Origin: Apophysomyces variabilis
Taxonomy: Eukaryota > Mucoromycota > Mucoromycetes > Mucorales > Mucoraceae
DNA: 64,000 bases
NCBI GenBank assembly: GCA_002749535.1
Contig: MZZL01000389.1
Span: 1-64,000 of the forward strand
Direction: 5' to 3'
Positions 11,977 through 23,529 of this stretch are shown here, one piece after another (position 1 is the first letter of the stretch; every line of letters begins with the position of its first letter). The notes below the pieces were generated by a model. It ran no database searches, had not been told where the DNA came from, and saw only the letters and a list, made by a program, of their open reading frames with translations. The translations under genes were made by a program, and so were the position numbers.

Positions 11977-13863
11977 TTAGTAGCCAGAGTATTGTCGGAC
12001 TAGATGACCTTTCATCTTCATAAAGAGTAATAAAAATGCCCAAACGAAGTTAAGTATGCCAAAGAAAAAGGTCACCCATCCAGGACCAATGGCCACTGTC
12101 ATCGGGTTGGCTAAACTCAAATGTTAGTAAATATAAAAACGCTTTTTCTCTTTTTTTTTTTTATTTTACCGATCAAGCTAAGCACGCAGCTCAAGACCAT
12201 GCGTACAAAATTCGCCGCCGCCGTGACACTAGCACCTTTACCATGCACAGCATCGACCAAGTATGACATGGCAGGATTGAAGACTTGAACCATGGCAAAA
12301 CATTGAACGCCAAACATGATGATCGAAACCCATACACTCCAGCCCAATTGCACAGGCCAACCCCATAAGAAGAAGGACAATGGGTTTAAAATAAAGGCGG
12401 CGGGCCTACCGGGTGAGCCCCTCCCTTGTTAGAGAAAACTCCGGTAATAAAAAAAAAAGAAGGGAAACTTACCAAACATTGGGAGCCAGCCGATCTTCGG
12501 GTACGGCTATTCCGCCTCGTTGAGCCACATTACGGTTTAAGAAGTAGTCGGATAGCTTTCCGGATAATAAAGACCCTACGACTTCACCAATGCCTGGAGA
12601 AATAAAACTTAAACCGATCAAACTTGAAGTGAACCCATAGGTCTGGGTATAAAGGGCGGGTAACATGTTTTCAATGGCAAACATGCCTCCAAAAGCGAGA
12701 CCTGTTGCTACTGCAAAAATAAACACAAATGGATGGCGTAATAATGCCTTTTTTTTTTGGAGGTACCATTAAGAGATTAGTTGGTTTTTTTTCTTTGCCC
12801 TTTGTTATTTACCAGAGAAGCGAAAGGGTTTCCCCAAGTTTTTCCGGTCAACGTGGCGGAATCGTTACTTTCTATTTTGGCTTCAACACCGTCATCGCGT
12901 CCCCATACTTGTTCATCACGATAGGTTTCTTCCATGGCAAACAGAACCAAGAGCAACAGAAGACAACCAATCATAAACAATAGCCAAAACACCGATGGCC
13001 ATCCCCATCGTTCAACGAGAAAACCTTTGAAAAAGAAACAAAGGAACGGTGTCAGCTTCTTTCTCTTCCTTTCCTTGACTTTACTGTACCTCCAAAAATA
13101 GGTCCAAACAGAGGCCCAGCAAACTGTCCTGTAAAATAGATACCCAGAGCATGACCACGTTCATGCACCGCATAAACATCAGCAACAGACCTATACCAGA
13201 AAGCCCAAATGAGCGGAGTTGCAATGCTTACTTATTTTTTTTTCTTTCTTTTTACCCTGCCCCGATGGCCCATGCGGAGGAGATGCCAGTAGCCTGAAGA
13301 ATTCGCATGCCGAGTAGTACATAAATATCGTGGGCAAAAACAGCCGCTAGCGATCCGACGGTAAAGATAATAATGGAGAAAAAGTAAACAGATCGACGAA
13401 TGTTCCAATGATCACTAATACTGCTATAAAAAATAGGCTAAATCCACAAAACAGACATCGATTTAACTGTTTGAACAAGATAAATTTAATTGAAACAGAG
13501 TGCACTTACTGCAATGCCCATGAAGAGCATATAAAGGGAGTTACTCAACGTCACCATGATGGACGGACTATCAAGTTCCTGCGTAATAGCTTCTAAAGCA
13601 GGAAGCTGGAAAAGAAAATTTTACAAAGTTGAAAGAAGAGAAAAAATATTTATTAGCTTAAAAGAGTTTCATTTTCTGGGCCAAATTCTATAGAATTAAA
13701 ACTTTGCAGAACTCACATAGATGGTCGAACAGAAACCAGGTATGATGGCAATAAAGCAAACCAGACCAAGCAACAAACGTTTACGCCATGTAGGCAAATG
13801 GCGTGGGTCATTCTTCACCACTGGCTTTGGATCGAACAAGTTGGTCCAGTAGGATGAAGCCAT
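11977..13863 (-). CDS. MFS transporter, DHA1 drug:H+ antiporter type
   Basis: A multi-exon gene starting ATG GCT TCA TCC at 13863 and ending SGY-TAA at 11979-11977. Conceptual splicing gives about 12 membrane segments. Early exons read through GFCSTIYLPALEAITQEL, VTLSNSLYMLFMGIA and GISSAWAIGAGSVADVYAV, followed by HERGHALGIYF. That last block is the cytoplasmic loop motif seen in fungal 12-TM drug antiporters (ADxxxxxERGxAxG). The second half contains GLSFISPGIGEVVGSLLSGKLSDY, and the last exon is a short TM segment with a basic tail (KMKGHLVRQYSGY). Introns are 50-110 nt, several with T-rich acceptors. Substrate cannot be told from sequence; families like this export toxic compounds or metabolites, or occasionally polyamines. 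It stands alone, with no biosynthetic genes beside it. Confidence 0.88.
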
Positions 13864-14731
13864 GGCTACCCACGTAGAGAGAGAGAGAGACGAGATAGAA
13901 GACAGCTGTCTGATGACTCAGGAAAACGATGGGACACTCATCTCCTTCAACAAAGTTTTAAGGAACCAGTGGCTTGGAGGACGATCTTTGGTTCGTTATC
14001 TTTGTTCCGCAGCAAATCCAACAATGGATAGGTTTTGCTGTTATATCCCAATGGATTCCCCTTGCTTTGCTTTTCTCTAATGCTTGACAAGCGGACAGGT
14101 GTGTTCATGCCCGCTTTTTCTGGCGTGTCCCATTCAAAAAGAGCAAATGAAATGATCATATCACACAGTGGCAAAACCCGAGAAACTTCCTCCCATAAAA
14201 AGAAAGCTATCCTCGGTAGAATCCATTCCACGCCATTGGAATATAGAATATCAAGAAACGTCTTTACCAACACCAACAATCTCAGCAATTACATAGTATA
14301 ACAGAAAGAAAAGCGTTCTCATTCTTTTCTTAGTTTCTTTCTTTGGATAAATTTGAAAATGAGGCAACACAAAAAGACCAAAATCCCGGAAACAAAGGTT
14401 CACAATGATATTGACACTGACTTTGACTGACGGAGGAGAAAGAATCCTATTAAAGATCTTTCTTATCACTGTACAAGAAAAAAAAGATGCATCCGAAAAA
14501 AAAGACGGTGCAACATCTTGTGTCACCGTAGCCATGGTTACTGGAACTGTTGTGTAACTCAAGACTGCATGGCTGAGTGTGTAATAGGGATAAAGCTTTG
14601 ACCTATTTCTTTTTTTGGGAAGGAAAAGAAAAGGGAATCTGAATCCTTGTCCTGATGGGTAACATGAAAAAGTGCTAAAAAGGAGAGAAATAGGAGATTG
14701 GATAAACAAAATAATAATTGCTTTGTTTTTT
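13864..14731. other. Spacer between MFS start and kinesin 3' end
   Basis: This 870-nt stretch should contain the MFS promoter and the kinesin 3' UTR. A short (GA)n tract lies at 13878-13893. Minus-strand ORFs here have no recognisable content. Confidence 0.4.
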
Positions 14732-17700
14732 CTAACTTCGCTGGAGTTGTTTAATCGGGACCGGGACAGAAGAACGGTAAGTTCCTGTACTTGTCCTGTG
14801 TTGTTGTGCTGTTTTCCTTGTCGATCCATCCGTATTGGTACTGGTCAGCGGTTCAGGAGGATTGACCAAAAGCATGAGGCCATGCATGACCTTGACAGGA
14901 CCGTGCATGGCTCGGATATACAATGTGTCAAAAAGCTCAAGGCCTTCCGTACCACTGCCTGTGATCCTAGCTTGTGCTGCTCGTCGCATTTGTACCAACA
15001 CATGCTGAGACAACATCAAAGCCTTGTCGATATTGCGAAGGATCACCTGCGTCGTTTGTTGTTCAATTTTCAAACGAATCAGATCCTGGATCAACGCCTC
15101 GGCTACTAAACGGGTCTCCGTTGGGCCCAAGCTTTGCAGCAAAGAATAAGCCATCTCATCACCGTTGCTGCTGCTCCTGTCATTAAGAGAAGGTGCAGAG
15201 TCGCCATTGTCTGCAGTGCTATCGTTATTTTCTTGGTTCTCTTCATTATTGCTGTTGCATTTTGCACGGAGTTGTTCATACTGATGGTTGAGAAGATCTA
15301 GATGGGCAGTGATGGTATCAATGCGTTCATCCATGTATTGCGGTATGGATGGATCACAAATGGAATTTTCGGCAGCGTCAGCCTGAAGGACTGCCTGTCT
15401 TTCGGCCAGAAGCTCATTTTGCTCGTGCAAAAGTCGGTCGCGCTATTTTTTTTTGATCCAGTTACAAAAACGAGATATATGTGTCACTGCCTTACATACC
15501 CTGCGTGCTAGATCGATCAATGCTTTCTTGCTCGGCATCCTACCCTCTACACTTACAGCAATGGCCCTTTTCACAAAAGAAAAGATGAGAAACAGAATGA
15601 ACGTACTATCATTTGGTTGGCTGCTGATCTTACTTGTGAATTAAACGCTTTCTGTCAAGCACGGTCTTTCTCACATTGGCCGAAGGAGAAGCCGCAGGGT
15701 TTGCGGCTAACTTAGAGTTTTGTTGGACACAGACACTGACATTGGCACAAGCAATGGCCTTTGCCAGTAAAGCGCGATCTACTGTTTTCTGCGCTAAGGC
15801 TTTCTTTAACATCGCAGCTACCTGTTTCATCTGGCTGTTGAGCGCCGCCATATCTCCGGTTACTGTTGTCCGTTTGCCAGACGATGATCTGATGCTGGTT
15901 GAGCAAGACGATTCGCGATCCTTCCGTTTTCTGCCTTGGGCTTCTTGGCGTAGTCGTTGGATTTCTCGTTCATGATCGCCACAGCGCTCGCGTGCGCGTT
16001 CGGACTCTTGCTTCATACGCTTCATCATTTTCTTCTTCTCATGCTTCATCTCTTCCAGACGTTGATTGAGATTTTTTAGAGTTGCTTCATGCTGCGTCTG
16101 CGTTGAACTGGTGCTGTTCAGTAGCTGAGCATGTTTCTTGCGCAAGGCCTTTAGCTCTGTCCACTGCTTCTTCTGCCTTGCTTCGTATTGTTCATGGATA
16201 TGTTCCAGCTCCTCCTTATTCTGGCTTGCAATCCGCTGAGCACTCGCTGTTAAATGAGCCAACTGCTGATCCAAGTCTTTGCACTTAGACTCAGACTGTT
16301 CAAGTTGACGTAGTAATTGCTGCTTGCTACCTAGGCTTCGACGATATTTTGCTAGTACCGTATGAAGAATGGAATCATCTTTCTATAAGGATAGGGAAGC
16401 GTCAGTATTTTTCTCCTTGCTTGTAAGGTTCGCTCAAACGTGCTTATGGTTTCTTTTTTGTTTGCGATTAACTCACCTGTTCATTTTCCTCTTCCGTGCA
16501 AGAGATAACATCACCGTCCTTTTCGTCTTCTTCATATTGATCTTTTAACTGGGATAGAAAACTAAGACATTCCTCAGGTTGACGGATATGACACTGCTTT
16601 TACCTGAATACTTTGAAACCATTTCTCCTCTTCATGAAGAGTTGCTTTCCATTGTGAGATTGTTGGACAATCTTTTTCTTTGTGTCGTATATCAAATTTC
16701 GGACTCACAGAACATTGGCTTTGCCTTCGACGAATCCGCTGAGCTCGCTTATTCCCAAAACGGTAGCTATGTCGCTTCTTTTTGCGGTCCGTCCCAGTGG
16801 GTGTTGGCGTAGTATTGGCGGTGGTGGTGTTTGTGAGAGTAGAGTTATCCTCTTCCATTTGATACGTACGTCTTTTCTCGGTTGCCTGGTTTAATTGGAA
16901 TCGAAGCGTTTCTATTGTACGAGCATACTCAGCCACTAACGCATGCACTTGATCGGATGGTGCACCATCTCCCTCGGCAGACAACGTCTGACAGCGGAGA
17001 ATATCACGCTCATATTTGGTTTTAGCAAGATCTTCCCTCAGGGAGGCATTACTGGATTTGAGTTGCTCGACTTGCATTTTCAGGCTATCCATTTCGTCAT
17101 TCACTGCTGCCAGGTACTCATTGCTGCTTTTCAATTCCTCCTTGAGCTTTGCGATGTGCGATTTGAGTCGGTCAGTTTCACCTTGTTCCTGATTGATAGT
17201 AACACGATTCCGGATATTGCGCGCTCGATTGGCATACTTGAGGGTATTGAGTGTCTCTGTCACGTTACTGTCGGCAGGCGAAACGCAGGCAAGCATAAGT
17301 GTCTGACTATTACCGCCGAGACTATCCTGCAGGAGCCGTGTTAGCTTAGAATCACGATAAGGGATATGGGAGGCTCGGCGGGATTCATCACCCAGGGCGG
17401 ATATCACATTTCCAAGTGCTAATAGACCAGAATTAATCGAAATCCCTTCTCTAGCTCGATCACCGATGGCATTCGTTCTTTTAAGCTAAGGGCGGTCATT
17501 AAACCGGGTGTCACCATGGGAAACGGAGCGAGTTACCCTTTCCGATCCTGCCAAGTCGACGAAGTGGAATTTGGAAACAAGCATCTTGCATGCAGATGAA
17601 GATAGCGTCGGGCTAAGGGTTGAACAAGCATCTAGCAACGATTTGTGTGTATGTTCATCCTCTTCAACCTCGCTTTTTGCGTTTTTCTGAATAGTCTGCT

Positions 17701-18607
17701 TGAGCTGAATTGAAAAAATGGCATGTGATCGAGATGAAGTGTGGTTCATGTCGGTGGAAGCAGTCGTTCGTGCGATAGATCCTTTCTGAAGGTATCTAAT
17801 ATCTAAAGCGTCATTTTCCAGTAAAAACAAAGAGACATTGTATTACCCTAATAATTCTTGTGGGGACTTTACAACTTCTTCTTTTACGCCTGACCAGCAT
17901 ATATTTCCATGGCTATCTTCACGGATAGAAAGGTTAAAACCTTCTCGCTTCGTAGGACAAAGGAGGTCAACCAAATCTTCATTGTATAGTTCCAAAAATG
18001 ACACGCTGACTTGGCATGAATGGCCATCATCTTGTAGCGCAGCCAATCTTTCGAATAATGCACCAATAAAACGAGGAACAATCCCTTCGTTTAGTGCGTT
18101 CAGCGCCGAGTCTAAACCGATGCCCATACTGTACGTCTTGCCACTACCTGTCTGACTGGGAAGATAACGCAAGATTAGACTTTTCTGAGATATATTATGT
18201 CCGACAATGAACGTATTATTTACTACCCATAGGCAAGAATGGTCGAGTTGTAACTAAAGAAAGTTAAGTTCGTTAGATGGAAGATGCATAAAATTGAATT
18301 CAAATCACCCTTCCAAAAATTTATTCAGCAGTGGAGCTACGGACGTTTCGTAGACATCGTTTTGTTGGGTTGAAGGTGGATAAACATAGTCAAACGTAAA
18401 AGAACGGTCTTGGCCGACGATGATTTGCGGTTGATTCGGTACAAAGGCCACAAGACTGCTGCAGCGCTGTTGTTTTTCAATGTCTGTCAGGGGCCTGACA
18501 CGTACAGCAACTCTTTTATTTTAAAGAAAGAAAGAAAAAAGACGTCGTCAAAGATAAAAGATGTGGGTAGGACATTGGTGTTACCTGACGGACGAGGTCG
18601 TGGTCAT
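14732..18607 (-). CDS. Kinesin motor protein, kinesin-4-like, N-terminal motor with coiled coil
   Basis: The start is a 23-nt exon (18607-18585, MTTTSSV plus part of the next codon) spliced to AG-AVRVRPL at 18512. This join completes the beta-1 strand [10 protein letters not shown], which supports the exon. The motor domain then shows GQTGSGKT (P-loop), [12 protein letters not shown] (switch I) and VDLAGSER (switch II), followed after a short intron (about 17531-17487) by [20 protein letters not shown]. GDRxxEGIxIN with [13 protein letters not shown] is typical of the kinesin-4/KIF4-KIF21 group. Downstream are the neck and long coiled-coil segments, a basic patch ([20 protein letters not shown]), another heptad-rich region near 15.7-16.3 kb, and a C-terminal tail ending QLQRS. 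Kinesin-4 proteins move to microtubule plus ends and control microtubule length, spindle midzone or cargo transport. The exon model over 16.3-16.6 and 15.4-15.65 kb is approximate. Confidence 0.9.
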
Positions 18608-19062
18608 GAAAAAGAAGTAAAACTAAGGGAGGAAAAGGGAGAGCAATTAAAAATAAGCGGACCCAAAAACGGCAAGCAGGAACGACGCAGAGCCGTAGAA
18701 TGAAAGCTCACTGTATTTTTCCGCGGAAAGTAAGGGACTTCGTTGTCATGGAAAAGTGGCGTCAGATCTACAACCAAGGGAAACAAGAAAAAAGCAGTCT
18801 GTTTTTAGGCGCAGCACTTTTTTCATTTTTTTGGAGGTTCTCCTTCCCCATTCCCTCTCCTGTCCTTCTCTCTTTCTTTCTTTTCCCTCTTTCTCTTCCT
18901 TCCTCTTGTGGACAGGCCGCGTTGGAACGACTCACCTTTTCATTACGAACGGAGCCTTTCGTCTTCTGCTCTCTGTATTCAATTAAAACATCATTCTATC
19001 TCTATATCAGCAATCATAGTAGAAAAAGTAAAAGAAAGAGAAAAAAAAATTACAAAACGATC
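18608..19062. promoter_or_regulatory. Shared divergent promoter region of kinesin and small disordered protein
   Basis: The 455 nt between the kinesin ATG (minus) and the 19063 ATG (plus) must hold both promoters. It contains a long CT-rich tract at about 18839-18908 on the plus strand, a common feature of fungal promoters and transcription starts, and an A/G-rich leader (19020-19050) directly before the 19063 ATG. No clear TATA box was identified. Confidence 0.4.
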
Positions 19063-19452
19063 ATGAACAACAGCGACAACAATAAGCATTTCATTTCCAT
19101 TTCACTTCCTTCTCCACCAAAATGTAAACATAATAAATCGGACGAACATGAACCAACCTCCCGTTATCAGTCATCCTCTTCACCTGCCGGACGCCCTCCA
19201 CCTATGGCTACTGCTACTACTGATCAGTCAACTCAACCACCACCAGCAACACCATCCACCGCTTTAGAAGATGCTCTTTCATTTTTGGAATCTATCAGAC
19301 AACCGGACCAATTGTCTCCTCCATCTTCTCCTACCATGCAATCGCCAAATGCAAACGATTTTTATTTATGGTCTCCTGAGCAGCAGGATATAACTACTCC
19401 ACCTTGTTCTCCTGCTATCGAACTCTTCCCGGATCTTCCGCCTTCTTCATGA
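19063..19452 (+). CDS. Small Ser/Pro-rich, intrinsically disordered protein, unknown function
   Basis: A single-exon ORF of 129 codons starting MNNSDNNKHF. The open frame extends upstream to 18700, but that part is pyrimidine-rich leader sequence translating to Phe/Leu/Ser runs, so I place the start at the AAACGATC-ATG at 19063, behind an A-rich leader. The protein is rich in Ser, Pro, Thr and Gln, has several SP/TP sites (SLPSPP, LSPPSSPT, TTPPCSP) that would suit proline-directed kinases, and one more ordered stretch ALEDALSFLESIRQP around residue 70 that could be an amphipathic helix. I do not recognise the family. A role as a regulated adaptor or transcription-related protein is possible but only guesswork. 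Confidence 0.6.
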   Translation: MNNSDNNKHFISISLPSPPKCKHNKSDEHEPTSRYQSSSSPAGRPPPMATATTDQSTQPPPATPSTALEDALSFLESIRQPDQLSPPSSPTMQSPNANDFYLWSPEQQDITTPPCSPAIELFPDLPPSS

Positions 19453-20290
19453 CATATATTTCCTCTTCAGATCTAAAATGTGTCTCTCGCGTATGCATGT
19501 TTTGTCTGAGTGAGTCTATTCTGTTGCGCTCACCTGTTCTTTTCTGCTTGATCCCTCCCCTTTTCTATTTTGCATGATACCCATCCCATACTTTTTCTCT
19601 TTGTAAGCCCTTCGGGCAGGAAAAAATTTACCTTGTACAAGATTTCTTTTTGTTGTAACACCGTTCATAAATCCCTTTCTACCATTGCCCCCTTTGTTTT
19701 TCTTGTTAAACGTTCACGTTACCAGTTTTTCTATTTATTTATCTTTTCTTGATTGTTTTCTTTCCTTTTCTTTTTTATTCTTGGTATGATTAAAAAGAGA
19801 AACAAAATGTGGAAGAGTGAGGCAAGAAACCCATCGGTGAGATAATTAAGTTCACCAAAGAGAAAGAATACGTTGAGAAAAAAAGAAAAAGAAAAAGGTG
19901 CAACCGTTTGGCTCAATGTCTTTCACAAACGCACGGAGGACTTTCGCCTCCGCGGCTCCGCGTCAATATGCCGGTTGTGTGACCAGACCCAATGATGACC
20001 AAACGCCTCTCCCCAAAACCCTACTATCAGATGTGTTTCATTTGACCAACATATCAAGATTTTATCAACGAAAGGTGCCAACATATTTATTAAAGAGAAA
20101 GGTAAGTATGACAAGTTTTGCTGGCAGGTGAGCGATGTAGGAAATAGAACGTTAAACAAAATCAAATACGAATGTTGTAGGTCGCAAGTTTCTAAACATG
20201 GATGCTAAATGAAAATTGTACAAAAGTGGAAATAATGGGAAAAGAAAAGAAAGGCAAGAGGATATACGTATCAATCGGTACAACATTTCT
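19453..20290. other. Convergent 3' flank, no gene
   Basis: T-rich sequence downstream of the 129-codon gene and downstream of the minus-strand DUF3605 gene, probably the two 3' UTRs and terminator regions. No recognisable coding potential. Confidence 0.45.
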
Positions 20291-20840
20291 CTACTCATGG
20301 CTAAGACGGCGGCGTAGGAAAACGTGAACGTGGGGCAGTTGTCGCACACTCTGGATCTCGACAGGATTGACCCAGTATACCCATTCATAGCCCATGCCAA
20401 AACGGGACAAAAGGATTTCTTCGATATATTCCTGGCTTAGTGGTGTTTGAGACCACATCAACAGGTGACTGATTCCTGGCTCAACAGCATAAGGAAAGTC
20501 ATTCGGCAGGAGGATCACGGGAGGGCGATCGATAGAGGAAGCATCCGTCGGAAAATGTAACTTCTCTTTTAACAGGTACGTTTCGATCGATCCGTATTTA
20601 TCCAAAGTGTCCTTCATCCATTGGTTATAGACTTTCTGAACGCTTTGACTACGATGAATCTTTTTTATCTGGTTGGTTGCTATGGAATCCAAGAAAAAAA
20701 GGTTAGCATGAAGGGCAATAGCAATTGGGAGCCAAGGCAATGGATAGCGGAAACTTACAAACATAATGGTGAACTTCTTCCCATGTAAATGCCTCCGAAG
20801 GAATCGAGATTGCAGGATCGGATTCAACGTAAGGTGCCAT
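20291..20840 (-). CDS. DUF3605 family protein, Gig1-like (N-acetylglucosamine-induced protein 1 homologue)
   Basis: Two exons, 20840-20759 and 20679-20291, separated by an intron with GTAAGT donor and ATAG acceptor; about 156 residues. Starting MAPYVESDPAIS, the protein has FTWEEVHHYV near the N-terminus, then VYNQWMKDTLDKYGS, and the hallmark block ILLPNDFPYAVEPGISHLLM, which matches the DUF3605 consensus (LLxNDxPYxxxxxIxHLxxW). It ends with VYWVNPVEIQSVRQLPHVHV, where the conserved Asn and His of the family are present. Candida albicans Gig1 is induced by N-acetylglucosamine; its biochemical role is not known. Length fits the shorter members of the family. A longer start at 20939 is open in frame, but the extra residues look unlike the family. 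Confidence 0.78.
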
Positions 20841-21796
20841 TTGAATGTAATGAAGTACAAAGTAAAAACGATGGAAAGCGAAATTATCGATAAGATGATC
20901 CCTCTTTTTATACTTTCCTAGATCCATCAAAAACGTCATTTTGCACGCTGGCAGTGAAAAAAAATCCCATAAATGGTTATGCCCTTCTTACATAAGCGAC
21001 GTCTAAACAAATAAGCGGTTTCTGTTACGTTATGACAACGTTGGACAACAAAACGTTAAACTCTTTACATAATATAGGGGATTTCTATCTTCTTTGCTGA
21101 AAGGGGATAAAGGAAAAGCGAAAGATACCCATTTTGTTTATACGTTAATTTCTCTTATTTGTAGTATAAAATGAATCATATTCGGAATTTATGACATACT
21201 CCACCTCTCAAACAAAGAATTAAACACTTTTGGCTCCGGAAACCTCGGAAATCAATGTTTGCCAATCAGAAGAGCTGTAAGCAAAATCTGGGTTCGCTAA
21301 TGTTTTTGAGTGGTTAGTTCACTGGGATCATGTTCCGGATGAACAATGGGAAGGGGCAAACAGAAGGAAAAACTGCGACTGATGAACAAAATATTCCTAG
21401 AAATGTTTCTTACTACTTCTGGACCTGTAACTATTGGCTTTTGAAATCAAAAAACATAACAAAACAAATAACTATAGAGAAATCTGTTTCACAATAAAGA
21501 GCTCGATTTTACATTTTATACATATGCGGCGCACTGTTTTGCAGATGCTACAGTATGAAAAGATAAAATCTTATTTAGATGCTTGCTATGTTCGTGTTCT
21601 GCATTTGAAAGCTCTCGATTTTTCAACACCAAGATATTCGGAATCATACACACTCATTCCATTGGTGTGGGAATAAAACGACAACGTTTTTTCTTGATTT
21701 GTTCATGATTCCTGTTTTGGATAAATACATATTTCTTTACTGTTTGCACCTCACCGTAAGAACTATTTCCAAATCCTGAGTCTGGATCTGGAATTT
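20841..21796. other. Intergenic, no gene seen
   Basis: AT-rich spacer upstream of the DUF3605 gene, including its promoter. An 80-codon plus ORF at 21434-21676 has no recognisable features. Confidence 0.4.
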
Positions 21797-22026
21797 GACC
21801 TGGTCCTATCGGACGACTGGCGGGCGGGCCTCAGTGGGCCGGGTTCCGTGCCATGAACTTAGCCCGACCGAGTTGGCCCATCGGTCAATGGGCCCATCTT
21901 AATGTGTTAGGCTTAGTGTGCCGGCCGGGTTAAGATCTTTGGCCCAGCGTAGTGACCCATGGGTCAATATCTTGACCCGGCCCAGTTGACCTGCTCGGTT
22001 AAGGCCCGCCCATTTCAAGCCCTAAT
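21797..22026. repeat. GC-rich dispersed repeat, copy A
   Basis: A GC-rich island in AT-rich surroundings, built from variants of GGCCCG, CGGTCAATGGGCCC and CCGGGTTAAG, ending AAGGCCCGCCCATTTCAAGCC at about 22018. Much of it is near-identical to 27099-27238 (for example GGGCCTCAGTGGGCCGGGTTC in both). Structure and terminus recall hAT-type non-autonomous elements, but ends and target-site duplication were not established. Confidence 0.7.
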
Positions 22027-22041
22027 CCAGAGGATTCGTAG

Positions 22042-23499
22042 TCAGTCCTGCATGGTCTTAACGCAGCAGACACTCGACATTCCCCTAAATATGTTATTAT
22101 ATCTAATAAGATATTTTATGCAGGCAAAAAAAACAACATTAGCTTGGATATCACCAGAGACACTAAGCTGTGTCAACGAATCATTAATTTTTTTCAGATC
22201 CCCTTGCGTAATTGCATCATTTGCGTCACAACACACGGATGATAATACGCTGTCCACCAGAGACCTTTCTTTCAGCCTATCTACCATACATTGAAGTAGA
22301 CGAATTCGGTTTTCGTTGTCGTTTGTTGGTGATTTACGAATATACCCAATCACATCAAAAACCTTCATTCTTCAAGGATCGGCCATACGCTTGGTATTTT
22401 TGAAGATAGCAGTAATTTTTTCAACAATGTCTCCTAAAAGTTTAATAAGTCTAATTGTGAAGACATAATACAATAGCATTACCGATATATTCATCTTTCA
22501 GAACAAACAGTTCTCGAGTTCGGCTGAGTCCATAATTGTCGCGCTTTGTTTTAGGATTGTAAGTGGTAAATTTCTAGTTCTGGCTAATACACCACCTATT
22601 GAACGAAGCAATGGTCCTTTCATCGAGAATATTTGAATATTTCCGAACAATGGATAGAATTTGCTTCATTGACAAGTCTTTGCAATAATACATTTCGTTG
22701 TTTTGGGGATCAATGGCAAGGACTACAATATTAAGAAACTGAGAATACTTGAGCAGGTGTCACTATAAAAATAAAAAGTTATTAGTGTTAAAAAATGATT
22801 CATAAATTGTATATCTTACCAAGATAGCTTTCTCTTCTTTTTGATTCATATCCTTCAGGATATCTGAATCCTTTTGCTTTTAATACGTATGATGACAAAA
22901 AGATAACTGATATGTGCACTAAGAGTCTGGACTTGATGTTTTATCCATTGAATATAGTGATGTAATCGTATCGGATACGACAATGAAGGTTTCTTTTTGT
23001 AATGGGGAATTGGGCCTTTATAGACTTTTTTTGTTGAGACGTTTTATCAAAGCATTTTATCTGAATGAGAAACGAAACAATGAATCGATTTTTCTTTTCT
23101 TCACTGTGAAGGTATAACAAACACCATACATTTATTGTCACTATATCATTTCACATTTCAAATGGCATCTTGACTCGTGCAGTGTCTTCATACTTGACTT
23201 GGATTTCTCCAATCTGCTCTTTCTTTAACAATTCCAAAACTATTCTTTGCTCTTCGATCATTGTGATCAATGTTGACAGCAACTCCATTATCCGAAAGCC
23301 ACATGTATCTTTCGTCAAAAGTGAGTGGAACGTTAGCAGTACGGTGTTCTGTGTGGATATAACGGCCTGTTTTGCTAGGGTCGAGGCTTGTCGACGAAAG
23401 TGTGAGCGTGGATCGTACCGACTGGATGCAAAACTCACTAACGTGCTTCATGATCTCGAAGCTTGCGTCCAAATTGCGCCGAATAACCCCACCGATCAT
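22042..23499 (-). pseudogene. Broken ORF of unknown family with YIRKS motif
   Basis: On the minus strand, fragments in order read VVLAIDPQNNEMYYCKDLSM (about 22.72 kb), RTRELFVLKDEYIGNAI (about 22.5 kb), a segment GDIVEKITAIFKNTKRMADP that ends at an in-frame TGA, then directly MKVFDVIGYIRKSPTNDN and RLLQCMVDRLKERSLVD (22368 downwards). Frames are broken by stops and shifts, so this is a decayed gene. Two overlapping ORFs at 23151-23499 may be its 5' part or an independent relic. The order of conserved-looking blocks suggests a multi-copy family; the wording I-G-Y-I-R-K-S followed by LQ..MVDRL resembles the N-terminus of serine recombinases (Y-x-R-x-S), but no other resolvase motif is visible. 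I do not assign a function. Confidence 0.45.
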
Positions 23500-23529
23500 T
23501 GATATAGAATTGTGTAGGTTTTTCAGCGT

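Noticed and set aside
14251..14829. 192-codon minus ORF
   Set aside because: Starts within the kinesin last exon in another frame and continues into 3' flank; no recognisable features.
18700..19062. N-terminal extension of the 129-codon ORF to 250 codons
   Set aside because: The extra part translates a CT-rich promoter tract and an A-rich leader; no conserved features, and a better start lies at 19063.
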